Below, in pieces: positions 31,256 through 40,509 of a DNA stretch of 64,000 nucleotides. The stretch's first letter is position 1. Every line of letters begins with the position of its first letter. The stretch covers positions 1,240,001 through 1,304,000 of the forward strand of contig JAYQIQ010000004.1 in assembly GCA_038141705.1 (NCBI GenBank), given 5' to 3'. The DNA comes from Eutrophomonas brisbanensis. GTDB taxonomy: Bacteria; Pseudomonadota; Gammaproteobacteria; Burkholderiales; Eutrophovitaceae. The position numbers and the translations under genes were made by a program. The notes under the pieces were generated by a model. It was not told the origin of the DNA. It saw nothing but the letters and a program-made list of their open reading frames with translations, and searched no databases.

Positions 31256-32267
31256 ATGAGTATTTTAGAGGCTGCCAAAGCTGTAGATATTGCTACTGAG
31301 GTTGATAAAGAACCGAGACGTAAGAGGCTTCGGCAGGTGCTGCTAGAAACTATTAAAACGGGCGAGCAGGGTGGAATCGAATCGCTTATGTGGCTGCCAC
31401 CTAGTCAAAGTGTTGGCAACGAAGTACGCAGTAGTATTGATACATTGCTTAGTAGTTGTGAAGATAATTCGCAGCTTAATGTTGTTTTTTTTGTGATGCC
31501 GGTAATTTTTGTCGTCGGTGGCGCTGGTGGCGGCGCATTAAGTGGTGTCATTCGAGAGCCTGATGAGCTTAGGTTTTTTTTTGAGGGCAAAGGGATACTC
31601 GGGCATTGCAAAAATTTTTCCCTTTGCCCTGTCCTCGTTGACATAGATGCCCTTAAGGCGATTGACTTGAAAAATTTATTAGTCGTTGGAGAGGATCTTT
31701 CGCAGATTAGTGCGAGCTTAAAAAATTTTGATCCTGCCGACATTGCTGTCGACCCGAGAAGAGAGCAAGCGCATCTCCGATTTATTTGTGGAATCGCGAT
31801 CTCGGGGGCTGACTCCCGAGTTTTGAGAGTCTGCTGGGAATGTCGGAATTTGGGGCATAGAATTCTCTCAGCTTTTGGTTAATCAATTTAAATTGGAAGG
31901 AGTGACTGTTCTCGGAATTCCGCGCTCGCCAAAAGCTTTAGTTTCAGGAATCGTCGAGGGATATAGGTGTCTACGTGAAATTGCGTTGCAGTTATTTTTA
32001 AGTAATGCGTTGAAGACTAGTCGATTAAAAACGGGGGAGCCAGATGTCGATATTAATTTGGTTGACCAGCAACAGATAGCAATCAGACTTAGTTCTGCGT
32101 TTGACGATACATTTAACCAGGAGTTTTCTCTTCCGGTAGCGCCTTATGAGTCACAGTCCGAGATATTAGAGTTCGTCTGTAAATTTCTCGAGGATGTTGG
32201 ATTGATTAACTATAAATTGGCAACAGGTGATTCTGGCACTAGAGTTGGTAAAGGTATGGTCCAGTAG
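31256..32267 (+). CDS. Conserved hypothetical protein, frameshifted
   Basis: I do not recognise a named family. The soluble protein of about 336 residues has no signal peptide. Two overlapping frames (to 31882, and from 31875) make one reading: joining near 31820-31830 gives GNVGIWGIEFSQLL between them, removing an internal stop. Seen: a hydrophobic VVFFVMPVIFVVGGAGGG near residue 80, REQAHLRFICG, and a C-terminal part with LQLFLSNAL and RLSSAFDD. The ATG at 31256 is preferred to one at 31190. It lies upstream of an SDR gene and divergent from sulP. The sequence style resembles uncharacterised proteins of Burkholderiales. Confidence 0.6.
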
Positions 32268-32308
32268 CTGTGTCAGGGTGCGTCGAATTGAGGTTTTGGA
32301 GATAAAAA

Positions 32309-32992
32309 ATGAAAACGGTTCTGGTTACTGGGGCTGCTAAAGGTATCGGTCTCGCCACGGCGAAGCTTTTTCGGGATAAGGGCTGGAAGGTTCTTTCTCT
32401 TGATAAGCAATTTGGATCTGAGGTGGTTGGGGAAAAAGTCATCTTCGACCTTCGAGATTTTTTCTCGATACCTAAACTCATTCGGAATCTGGATCCAATC
32501 GATACCCTCGTCAATAATGCTGCGGTTTTATATTGCGATGAGCTTGGAAAAATTCCGGTCGATCATATCGAAGAAATTTTGTCCGTCAACTTGCGTGCAC
32601 CGGTTGCCCTCATGGATGCTGTTATCCCAGGGATGCAAGGTCGTAAGCATGGAAGGGTTGTATCGGTTGGTTCTGTATCCGCGTTTACTGGGCATCCTGA
32701 TCTTTGGTATGGGGCTACAAAAGCCGCGCTTCTCAATATCACAAAAAGTTATGCGGGTCAGTTTGGGAGCGATGGAATCATCGTTAATGCAGTAGCGCCC
32801 GGACCTACGCGAACGGATATGTATGATCAGTTACCCGAATCGCGAAAACAGTCAGTCATGCAAAGCGTACATTTTTCGAGGCCATGTGAGCCATCGGAAG
32901 TGGCGCAAACGATATTCTGGCTGGGGTCGGACAGTCCAGAGTACATATCTGGAACCACTGTTGACGTGAACGCGGGTTCCTATCCGCGTTAG
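32309..32992 (+). CDS. Short-chain dehydrogenase/reductase
   Basis: Rossmann-fold NAD(P)-dependent oxidoreductase, 227 residues. The cofactor motif TGAAKGIG, NNAAVL, the catalytic Ser (VGSVSAF) and YxxxK (YGATK) are present, followed by NAVAPGPTRTDM. The substrate cannot be told. RBS GGAG lies ahead of the ATG. It precedes srkA by 21 bases. Confidence 0.87.
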   Translation: MKTVLVTGAAKGIGLATAKLFRDKGWKVLSLDKQFGSEVVGEKVIFDLRDFFSIPKLIRNLDPIDTLVNNAAVLYCDELGKIPVDHIEEILSVNLRAPVALMDAVIPGMQGRKHGRVVSVGSVSAFTGHPDLWYGATKAALLNITKSYAGQFGSDGIIVNAVAPGPTRTDMYDQLPESRKQSVMQSVHFSRPCEPSEVAQTIFWLGSDSPEYISGTTVDVNAGSYPR

Positions 32993-33013
32993 CGATGCGA
33001 ACGCTGCTGCCGC

Positions 33014-33999
33014 ATGAGTGAAACTCCATACCAGGGACTGACGCCAGATCTAATTTTGAATTCTCTGGAGAGCATTGGTTTGCGGCCGACTGGTCATTTG
33101 TTCGCTCTTAACAGCTACGAAAACCGCGTGTACCAGATCGGTATAGAGGCTGATAGTGATGAAATTTTTTACGTAGCAAAGTATTACCGTCCTAGCCGGT
33201 GGAATTCCAGCCAAATCTTGGAGGAGCATAGTTTCGCTGAAGAGTTATTTGAAAATGAAATCCCGGTGATCCCGCCTCTTCGGTTGCTTGATAAAACATT
33301 ATTTGAGTTTAGTGATTTCTATTTCGCGTTATTTGAAAAATCTGTAGGTAGAGCGCACGAGCTTGAGGATAGAGAGACGCTACAATGGAGCGGTAGATTT
33401 ATTGGAAGAATTCATGCGGTTGGGGCGGTGAGATATTTCCGTCATCGTACTAATTTGACCACAGATGTTTTTGGTCGGAGTGCAGCCAATTTTTTAATTG
33501 CTAATAATTTTATTCCTCCCGAGCTTAAAAAATCTACGCAGAGTTAGTTGATTTGGCGCTTGATCTGATCGATATGAATTTTAAGCGAGTTAAAGGACTT
33601 CAGACACAACGTATTCTTGGAGACTGCCACCCAGGCAACATACTTTGGAGGGTTAATGATGGCCCTCGGTTCGTTGATCTTGATGACTCTATGATGGGGC
33701 CAGCTGTGCAGGACCTGTGGATGATGTTATCGGGGGACGAGGAGTTGGCCACTCAACAGCTCGATTGGTTACTTAGTGGTTATGAAGACTTTACTGCCTT
33801 TGATAGATCAGAGCTGATTTTGGTGGAGCCGCTAAGAACGATGAGAATAATCTACTACGCGGGATGGCTGGCTCGGCGTTGGAGTGATCCCGCCTTTGGG
33901 CAGGCATTTCCTTGGTTTAATACGCAAGCGTATTGGGAGCAACATATCGGGCACTTGCGTGAGCAAGTGGGATTATTGCAAGAGAATCCTTGGCTCTAG
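33014..33999 (+). CDS. srkA: Stress response kinase A (SrkA/YihE/RdoA), frameshifted
   Basis: Aminoglycoside-phosphotransferase-fold Ser/Thr kinase linked to envelope and oxidative stress survival. The N-lobe (LNSYENRVYQIG, VAKYYRPSRW) is in the first frame; the catalytic loop GDCHPGNILW and metal-binding FVDLDDSMMGP are in the second. Adding one A to the A6 run 33527-33532 reads LKKIYAELVDLAL across the break and gives 328 residues, the length of the E. coli protein. Confidence 0.9.
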
Positions 34000-34104
34000 T
34001 TGGCGTATCCCTCGACAATTTCACCGAGCTATTTTTGGAGGCTGTTTTCACGAGATGGTTTGTTTTCTGAGACAATAAACGTAACCAATCAGGAAAGGAA
34101 CTGC

Positions 34105-35320
34105 ATGCTTTACGCGCTCCACGAGTTTCAAAGAGCAATGATGTCTCCTGCTGTGTTTTTTGCCGATGCTCTCAGGCAATCGGTATCCAGCCCTCTCAAC
34201 CCTTTTAGGGCATTTCCTGTGAGCAGGACAATCGCAGCGAATAGTGAACTTTTCTCGCGACTGATGCAGCGTTATCACAAGCCGGACTGGGATATCAAAG
34301 ACGTGGAGATCAATGGGGAGTCGGTTGAGATACTCCAGGAAGTTTCGCTTGAGAAGCCTTTTTGTCGGTTAGTACATTTTCAGAAAGAGCGCGAGTTCTC
34401 CCAGCCCAAACTTTTGATAGTCGCCCCGCTTTCTGGACACTTTGCTACGTTGTTGCGCGATACAGTGCGAACTGCGTTGGTCGATCATGACGTTTGGGTG
34501 ACGGATTGGGTTGATGCCAAGATGGTGCCTGTCGCCGATGGAGATTTTGATCTTGAGAACTATGTCGAATACGTCCAGGAATTCATTCGACATCTTTCTC
34601 CCGATTTGCATGTGATGTCGGTTTGTCAGCCCACTGTACCAGTGCTGGCGGCTATTTCTCTCATGGCTTCTAGGGGGGAAGAATCATTCCCCAGATCGAT
34701 GATCATGATGGGGGGCCTATTGATGCGAGACGGAGTCCCACCGCGGTCAATAAATTCGCAGATGAGCATTCTCATACCTGGTTTGCGAATCAAATGATCA
34801 TGCGTGTCCCACAAAATTATCCTGGACACACTCGGAGGGTTTATCCCGGTTTTATGCAACACGCCAGTTTTCTCGCGATGAATCCAGACCGGCACCTGAA
34901 TGCGCATTGGGAATTTTATAACTACCTCATGCAGGGAGATGGAGACAGCGCTGAGGCGCATCGACAGTTCTACGATGAATATAATGCGGTACTCGATATG
35001 GCGGCAAACTACTATCTCGATACGGTCCGTATTGTCTTCCAGCAGTTCTTATTGCCCAAGGGCAAGTGGGTGATTAACGGTGAGAAAGTGGATCCTAGTG
35101 CGATCAGGGATACTGCCTATTTACTATTGAGGGTGAGCTCGACGATATATCTGGTAATGGCCAAACGGAGGCAGCTCACTCTCTTTGTGAAGGCATAGCC
35201 AAAAAAAATAAAAAACATCTGCTCGCAAAATCTGTCGGGCATTATGGGATTTTTAGTGGAAGGAAGTTTAGAGAAATCATCTATCCACAGATAACACGAT
35301 TCATTAGTAAACATAATTAA
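34105..35320 (+). CDS. phaZ: Intracellular polyhydroxyalkanoate depolymerase, two frameshifts
   Basis: Hydrolyses stored poly-3-hydroxybutyrate in the cytosol. It starts at ATG 34105 (MLYALHEFQRAM) after AGGAAAGGA. Signatures: MSVCQPTVPVLAA with the nucleophile Cys, then after a break GGPIDARRSPTAVNKFA, then PGFMQHASFLAMNPDRH, and near the end VGHYGIFSGRKFRE with the catalytic His. The first break is the G6 run 34710-34715 (seven fit). The second is near 35121-35126, after which the true frame continues TIEGELDDISGNGQTEAAH to TAA 35318-35320. Corrected, 405 residues, the family length. Confidence 0.91.
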
Positions 35321-35374
35321 TTCGGTGTTTGCGAAAGATAAAGTCTTGGTTATTTTTTCCTGAGGTAATTTTCT

Positions 35375-35875
35375 ATGGGTTCAATTGATAGTGTATTGCT
35401 ATCCGCCGTTGGTATGCAGAAGGATATCGTTGAAAAAGCGATCCCGGAGGACGAACGAGTTTGGGTGCCACAAGCGCAAGGGGTGTGGTTCAGACCTCTT
35501 ATGCTGAATACCGTATCGGGTGGATGGTTCAATTTGTTGCGCGTTAGAAAATCTGGAGTACTTTCGCGGCATCGTCATCCGATGGCAGTGTATGGTTTTG
35601 TAATCAAAGGCCATTGGCGATATCTAGAGCACGATTGGATCGCTCAAGAAGGCGGGTTTGTTTATGAGCCTCCCGGAGAGGTTCATACGCTAGTTGTCGA
35701 CGAAGGAGTCGAAGAGATGATCACGTTGTTCAACGTAAATGGAGCTATGATCTACGTTGACGAGGCGGGAGAGCCGATTGGTTACGAGGATGTTTTTTCA
35801 AAAATTGAGATGTGCCGACAGCATTACGACAGTAACGGTTTAGGTGCGAATTTTGTTGATCAATTTATTCGTTGA
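35375..35875 (+). CDS. Cupin protein, 2,4'-dihydroxyacetophenone dioxygenase-like
   Basis: Single-domain cupin of 166 residues. Likely metal ligands are in SRHRHPMAVYGFVIKG (two His) and PPGEVHTLVV (Glu, His). The stretch WVPQAQGVWFRPLMLNT and the ending GANFVDQFIR resemble the family of 2,4'-dihydroxyacetophenone dioxygenase, a non-haem iron C-C cleaving enzyme. Whether this one acts on aromatic ketones is unknown. It is followed closely by a quinone oxidoreductase on the same strand. Confidence 0.75.
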   Translation: MGSIDSVLLSAVGMQKDIVEKAIPEDERVWVPQAQGVWFRPLMLNTVSGGWFNLLRVRKSGVLSRHRHPMAVYGFVIKGHWRYLEHDWIAQEGGFVYEPPGEVHTLVVDEGVEEMITLFNVNGAMIYVDEAGEPIGYEDVFSKIEMCRQHYDSNGLGANFVDQFIR

Positions 35876-35908
35876 AAAATTGATTAAATTATTTTGGAGA
35901 TTGAAGTT

Positions 35909-36880
35909 ATGACGAAGGTTGTGAAATTTCATAAAACCGGTGGTCCTGAGGTTTTGTCGTACGAAGATGCAGTACTTGGAAAGCCTGGTAAGGGTGAAGC
36001 TCTCGTCCGACATACGGCGATAGGATTAAATTTTATTGACACCTATCATCGTTCTGGACTTTATCCATTGCCACTCCCTAGTGGTATTGGTTTAGAGGGT
36101 GCGGGAGTCGTCGAGGCCGTTGGAGCCGGTTGCAAGAACGTCAAAGTAGGCGATCGCGTAGCTTATGCGGGAGGTGTTCCTGGTGCATATTCCGAGGCGC
36201 GTGTTATGTCAGAGGAGAAGTTGGTAAAGATTCCTCATGGAGTATCGGATGACGAGGCTGCGGCAGTGATGCTCAAGGGTTTAACTGTTCAAGCGCTCAT
36301 CCGAAGAGTATATCGAGTTCAAAAGGGCGAGACAGTATTGTTCCATGCTGCGGCTGGTGGAGTGGGCCTCATAGCTTGCCAGTGGTTAAATGCTCTTGGC
36401 GCTACGGTAATTGGCACGGTCGGCTCTGACGAAAAAGCAAAAATCGCGAAAGCTCATGGATGTAAACATACGATTGTTTATACTCGCGAGAATTTTGTTG
36501 AACGCGTGAAAGCGATTACGAAGGGACGAGGTGTTCCAGTGGTCTATGATTCGGTGGGGAAAGATACATTTCATGGGTCTCTAGAATGCTTGCAGCCGAG
36601 AGGTTTGCTTGCGGTATTCGGTAATGGTTCGGGACCAGTTAAGGACGTCGATGTAAACATACTTGCAAGGGGTTCTTTTTACCTCAGCCGTCCAACCGTG
36701 ATGACTTATACGGCTCAGCGATCGGACCTTGAGGCCGGTGCTCGAGAGGTGTTTAGCATGGTGAAGTCTGGAAAAGTTAAGATCGAGATAAACCAACGCT
36801 ATGCGCTTTCTCAGGCAAAACAGGCGCATATCGATCTGCAGGCTCGTAAGACGACTGGTTCGACTGTTATAAAGCCATAA
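35909..36880 (+). CDS. Quinone oxidoreductase (QorA-type MDR)
   Basis: Zinc-free medium-chain reductase, 323 residues, NADPH-dependent. NFIDTYHRSGLYPLPLP and GLEGAGVVEAVG are the QOR signatures, with the nucleotide motif HAAAGGVG near residue 150. The ATG at 35909 is chosen over a TTG five codons earlier because TGGAGA sits at the right distance. A terminator follows. Confidence 0.9.
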   Translation: MTKVVKFHKTGGPEVLSYEDAVLGKPGKGEALVRHTAIGLNFIDTYHRSGLYPLPLPSGIGLEGAGVVEAVGAGCKNVKVGDRVAYAGGVPGAYSEARVMSEEKLVKIPHGVSDDEAAAVMLKGLTVQALIRRVYRVQKGETVLFHAAAGGVGLIACQWLNALGATVIGTVGSDEKAKIAKAHGCKHTIVYTRENFVERVKAITKGRGVPVVYDSVGKDTFHGSLECLQPRGLLAVFGNGSGPVKDVDVNILARGSFYLSRPTVMTYTAQRSDLEAGAREVFSMVKSGKVKIEINQRYALSQAKQAHIDLQARKTTGSTVIKP

Positions 36881-36905
36881 CTAAAGTCTTTTTCAAACAG
36901 GACTG

Positions 36906-36934
36906 AAAAACGCTGCTAAATGCAGCGTTTTTTT
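36906..36934 (+). terminator. Rho-independent terminator after qor
   Basis: AAAAACGCTGC (36906-36916) pairs with GCAGCGTTTTT (from 36922) around loop TAAAT and runs into a T tract ending at 36934. The matching A tract on the other side would let it work in both directions. Confidence 0.88.
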
Positions 36935-37017
36935 ATGGTAACGTCGTAACGCATGAGATCAAAAGTTTAAGTTTGTAGAGTCGCTGAGTTTTAGGCTTAC
37001 GTATCGTCGGGGGGTAT

Positions 37018-37773
37018 ATGTTCAAACTTGAGGGAAAGCGTGCGTTGGTAACAGGGGCCTCTAGGGGTCTGGGTTGGCAAATGGCGAAGTCTTTAGCACA
37101 ACAAGGGGCTCACGTATTTCTTAACGCGAGAGATGCAAGCCTTTTACAACAAAAGGTTAATGAGCTTTTGGCGGAGGGGTTGCGAGTTGAGAGTCTTCCT
37201 TTTGATGTTGCCGATTCAGATGCCCTAAATCGTGCGGTGTCACAGTTGGAAGATCTTTATGAAGGTGTTGATATTTTGATTGCGAATGCTGGCATTCAGC
37301 ATCGATCTCCGATATCTGAATTTGAGAAATCCGACTTTACGCGTGTCATCAATACAAATTTAACGGCTGTCTGGGAGTTAGCTAAAGTTTGTTCCCGCTC
37401 GATGGTAAAAAATAGTTGGGGGCGCATTATTTTCACGGGGTCTATCACCGCAGAGCTTGGAAGGGCGACCATTTCTGGTTACATAGCCGCAAAGGGTGGT
37501 GTACATGCCTTATGTCGTCAACTCGCAGTTGAGTTGGGGGATAAGGGCGTCACCGTAAATACGATTGCGCCAGGATATTTTTCTACGGAGATGAACTCCG
37601 CGCTTGTAAGCGATAAGGATTTCAGTGAATGGGTTTGTTCGAGGGTGCCTGTGCGGCGTTGGGGCTCTCCTCAGGAGATTGGGCCTGCGGCCGTGTTTCT
37701 CGCATCCAATGAGGCGGCATATGTTAACGGTCATGTGCTGACCGTTGATGGCGGGTTTAGTATTTCTATGTAA
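37018..37773 (+). CDS. SDR oxidoreductase, gluconate 5-dehydrogenase-like
   Basis: NAD(P)-dependent dehydrogenase, 251 residues. TGASRGLGWQ (cofactor), NAGIQHRSP, FTGSITAELG (catalytic Ser) and YIAAKGG (Tyr-Lys) are present. NAGIQHR and the ending AAYVNGHVLTVDGGFSISM are typical of gluconate 5-dehydrogenases. First gene of a three-gene run with a D-2-hydroxyacid dehydrogenase and an aldolase, which suggests sugar-acid catabolism. RBS GGGGGG ahead of the ATG. Confidence 0.85.
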   Translation: MFKLEGKRALVTGASRGLGWQMAKSLAQQGAHVFLNARDASLLQQKVNELLAEGLRVESLPFDVADSDALNRAVSQLEDLYEGVDILIANAGIQHRSPISEFEKSDFTRVINTNLTAVWELAKVCSRSMVKNSWGRIIFTGSITAELGRATISGYIAAKGGVHALCRQLAVELGDKGVTVNTIAPGYFSTEMNSALVSDKDFSEWVCSRVPVRRWGSPQEIGPAAVFLASNEAAYVNGHVLTVDGGFSISM

Positions 37774-37813
37774 GCGTGTCCTTCATGAGTTTTTATTTTG
37801 GATAGGAAATATT

Positions 37814-38839
37814 ATGGCTGGAAAATTTCGCATAGGTATCAGTAAGGAGGTTCTGACCAAAGAGGGTGGAACGATTTTTGGTGAACAAGCGATGCGAGTG
37901 TTGGATGATCCAGCAGTTGAATGGGAGATCTTGGAGGATCAAGTCCCAGAGTTACTTCCAGAGCACGCAGAAAAATTTGATGCTTTTTGTTTGATGAGTG
38001 CGCGCGTTACTGAGAATACTTTATCAACGGAGAATAAAAGGCTAAAGCTCATCGCGCGATTTGGTGTTGGTTACGACTCTGTGGATGTAGGTGCTTGTAC
38101 GCATTCGGGCGTAATGCTAACAATTACCCCTGAGGGTGTACGAAGGCCTGTCGCCGCGTCAGTGATGGCTTATATTCTTGCGCTCGCGCATCGGATGTTT
38201 CTAAAGGATCGTCTCGTGCGCGAGGGACGCTGGCTGGAAAAAGGTAATTACCTCGGTATGGGGTTAATGGGAAGAACCCTCGGCGTGATTGGTGTGGGGA
38301 ACATTGGCGAGGAGCTTTTGAGACTTGCGAGACCATTTAACATGCGGCTTCTCGGTACTGATCCAAATGTCTCTCAAGAATCGGTAAAAGGTTTAGAGGT
38401 TGAAATGGTGAGTTTAGAGGACTTACTCGAGCGATCCGATTTTGTATCTGTAAATTGTCTGCTGGATTCTTCTACTCGAGGCATCATGAGTGATCCGCAG
38501 TTTTCTCGAATGAAACCAACCGCGTACTTCATAAATACTTCGAGAGGTCCGGTGGTTGATGAGGCCGCACTCATTCGGGCGCTAGAAACAAAAAAAATCA
38601 TGGGCGCAGCTATTGATGTTTTTGAGAAGGAACCAGTTGAGTTAAATAATCCGCTTCTATCCATGGAGAACGTGATCGTCGCGCCTCATGCGATCTGCCA
38701 TACAGATGAGTGTATGAGAATACTTGGGGAGAAGGCGTTCGAGGCGGCGGTGGGACTAGCTCATGGAAAGAAGCCGGGTCATTTGGTCAACGCTCAGGTG
38801 CTGGAGCATGCTGACTGGGTTGGCCGTTGGGAAAATTAA
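37814..38839 (+). CDS. D-isomer-specific 2-hydroxyacid dehydrogenase
   Basis: NAD-dependent dehydrogenase of the phosphoglycerate/glyoxylate dehydrogenase superfamily, 341 residues. The Rossmann motif GVIGVGNIGEELLRLARPF, the catalytic Arg in NTSRGPVVDE, Glu in FEKEPVE and His in APHAICHTDE are visible. ATG 37814 follows TAGGAAAT; an upstream frame opening at 37745 overlaps the previous gene and is not used. Likely substrate is a sugar-derived 2-hydroxy or 2-keto acid. Confidence 0.87.
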   Translation: MAGKFRIGISKEVLTKEGGTIFGEQAMRVLDDPAVEWEILEDQVPELLPEHAEKFDAFCLMSARVTENTLSTENKRLKLIARFGVGYDSVDVGACTHSGVMLTITPEGVRRPVAASVMAYILALAHRMFLKDRLVREGRWLEKGNYLGMGLMGRTLGVIGVGNIGEELLRLARPFNMRLLGTDPNVSQESVKGLEVEMVSLEDLLERSDFVSVNCLLDSSTRGIMSDPQFSRMKPTAYFINTSRGPVVDEAALIRALETKKIMGAAIDVFEKEPVELNNPLLSMENVIVAPHAICHTDECMRILGEKAFEAAVGLAHGKKPGHLVNAQVLEHADWVGRWEN

Positions 38840-38854
38840 TAAGATGAGGTCGGG

Positions 38855-39632
38855 ATGAGGCTAAATTCAGTCAAGCAAAGGTTGTTATCTGGTGAGGGCG
38901 TGTTTGGGACATTTGGCTGGGAGTTTTTAGTTCCTGGGTTGCCTCAAATTGTAAAAAGCGCAGGCGCAGAGTTCCTGTTAATCGACATGGAGCATGCGGG
39001 CACGAGTTACGAGACCCTTAAGCAACAGTGTGCGCTCTGCCGCGGGCTAGATCTCGTGCCTATGGCTCGGGTACCTGCCAATCAGTATCACTATATTTCG
39101 AGAGCGCTAGATTTGGGGGCAATGGGGATTATGGCGCCGATGGTGGGTAGCGCGGCCGAGGCAGAGTTCATTGTCTCCTGTACAAAGTATCCTCCAGACG
39201 GAAGAAGAGGGGCGGCTTTTGGTTTTGCCTCAGATGATTACGAGGGTGGCAATGTATCAGAGAAGGTAAAAGTTGCTAATGAACGTACGCTTGTTATGGC
39301 TCTGATAGAGACGGAGGAGGGGATCGATAACGTGGACGAGATAGCGGCAACTGAGGGAATTGATGTTTTATGGTTGGGCCATTTTGATTTGACTAATTTT
39401 TTAGGTATCCCCGCGCAGTTTGATCATCCAAGGTATTTGGACGCTCTAGAAAAGATGGCGGCCGCTGCTAGGCGGCATAACAAGGTTCTCGCTTGTATGT
39501 CAGCTAACAATGCGTGGAGCACGACTCTATTGGGATCTGGGTTTTCGTATGTTCGCGATGGGGGTTGATTCTATGTTGTTACAAAATGCACTCCAGGATG
39601 GGATCCAACACCTTTCAGGTTTATCTAAATAA
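38855..39632 (+). CDS. HpcH/HpaI family aldolase, frameshifted at 3' end
   Basis: Class II, metal-dependent 2-keto acid aldolase. LIDMEHAGTSYETL, ARVPANQY, ALDLGAMGIMAPMV, ALIETEEGIDNVDEI (metal Glu) and WLGHFDLTN (metal Asp) match the family. The frame stops at 39568 after a G5 run (39560-39564). With one G fewer it continues VDSMLLQNALQDGIQHLSGLSK to TAA 39630-39632, giving 258 residues, normal for HpaI-type enzymes. It probably cleaves the 2-keto acid made by the two genes upstream. Confidence 0.88.
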
Positions 39633-39720
39633 CTAATAGAAATAAATATATAAATATATATTCCTTTTAATAATATGTGAGAAAGGTGAAAATTCGTGCC
39701 CTTGAGTTGAAGGTGTACGA

Positions 39721-40500
39721 ATGGAACTGCTTTTTGTAATTAGTGGCCTCCTGGTGGGCTTTGTGGTCGGCATATCCGGAGTCGGCGGAGGTTCGCTGAT
39801 GACCCCTCTACTTGTCATGGGGTTTGGTGTTCCGCCTACCACTGCTGTTGGAACAGACCTTTTATACGCCGGGTTCACCAAAATAGGTGGAACCATATTC
39901 CGCGGAAAACTCGGATCCGTTAACTGGAAGGTTGCTTTTCTATTAGCTTTGGGTAGCGTTCCAGCAGCGATTTTTACTTCCGTTTACTACCTCTCGCCTG
40001 TTCAGATCGACAGTGCGTCGTCGAGTTTAATTACTAAAACTCTAGGGGTGATGCTATGTATTACTGCGATATCCCTGGTTTTCAGAACTAGGCTTCAAAG
40101 GCTTACCCAGGGAATCTTCGATGTTAAGCGTACTGGCCGAAGAGCCCGAATCTTGATTGCCACGCTAGGTCTCGGTGCGGTCTTAGGAATTCTTGTGACA
40201 CTCACCTCAGTTGGTGCAGGCGCAATTGGGGTAACCGCACTCCTGGTTCTTTACCCGCATCTGCCAGCTAACCACTTAGCTGGAACAGATATCGTACACG
40301 CCGTTCCGCTGACCCTTGTAGCAGGACTCAGTCACGCGGTATCGGGATCTGTTGATTATCACTTACTCCTAACGTTGCTAATCGGTTCATTACCGGGCGT
40401 TGTTTTGGGAAGTCTTGTGGCTCATCGAATACCGGAGAAGCCGTTGCAGTGGGTCATAGGTTCCGTTTTATTTTTGGTCGGGCTGAAGCTGTTTTTTTAG
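39721..40500 (+). CDS. TSUP/TauE family membrane transporter
   Basis: Eight-helix permease of 259 residues. The twin repeats start with GLLVGFVVGISGVGGGSLMTPLL and LGAVLGILVTLTSVGAGAIG, the TauE/SafE signature. Upstream is an 88-base AT-rich gap likely to hold the promoter. It sits 9 bases before cysI at the head of the sulfate assimilation operon, so sulfate uptake or sulfite/sulfide export are both reasonable roles; family members move oxidised sulfur anions or organosulfonates. Confidence 0.85.
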   Translation: MELLFVISGLLVGFVVGISGVGGGSLMTPLLVMGFGVPPTTAVGTDLLYAGFTKIGGTIFRGKLGSVNWKVAFLLALGSVPAAIFTSVYYLSPVQIDSASSSLITKTLGVMLCITAISLVFRTRLQRLTQGIFDVKRTGRRARILIATLGLGAVLGILVTLTSVGAGAIGVTALLVLYPHLPANHLAGTDIVHAVPLTLVAGLSHAVSGSVDYHLLLTLLIGSLPGVVLGSLVAHRIPEKPLQWVIGSVLFLVGLKLFF

Positions 40501-40509
40501 GACATCGGA

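Noticed and set aside
39633..39720. AT-rich stretch before the TSUP gene as an attachment site or riboswitch
   Set aside because: No conserved fold, repeat or tRNA fragment is visible; it is probably just promoter DNA.
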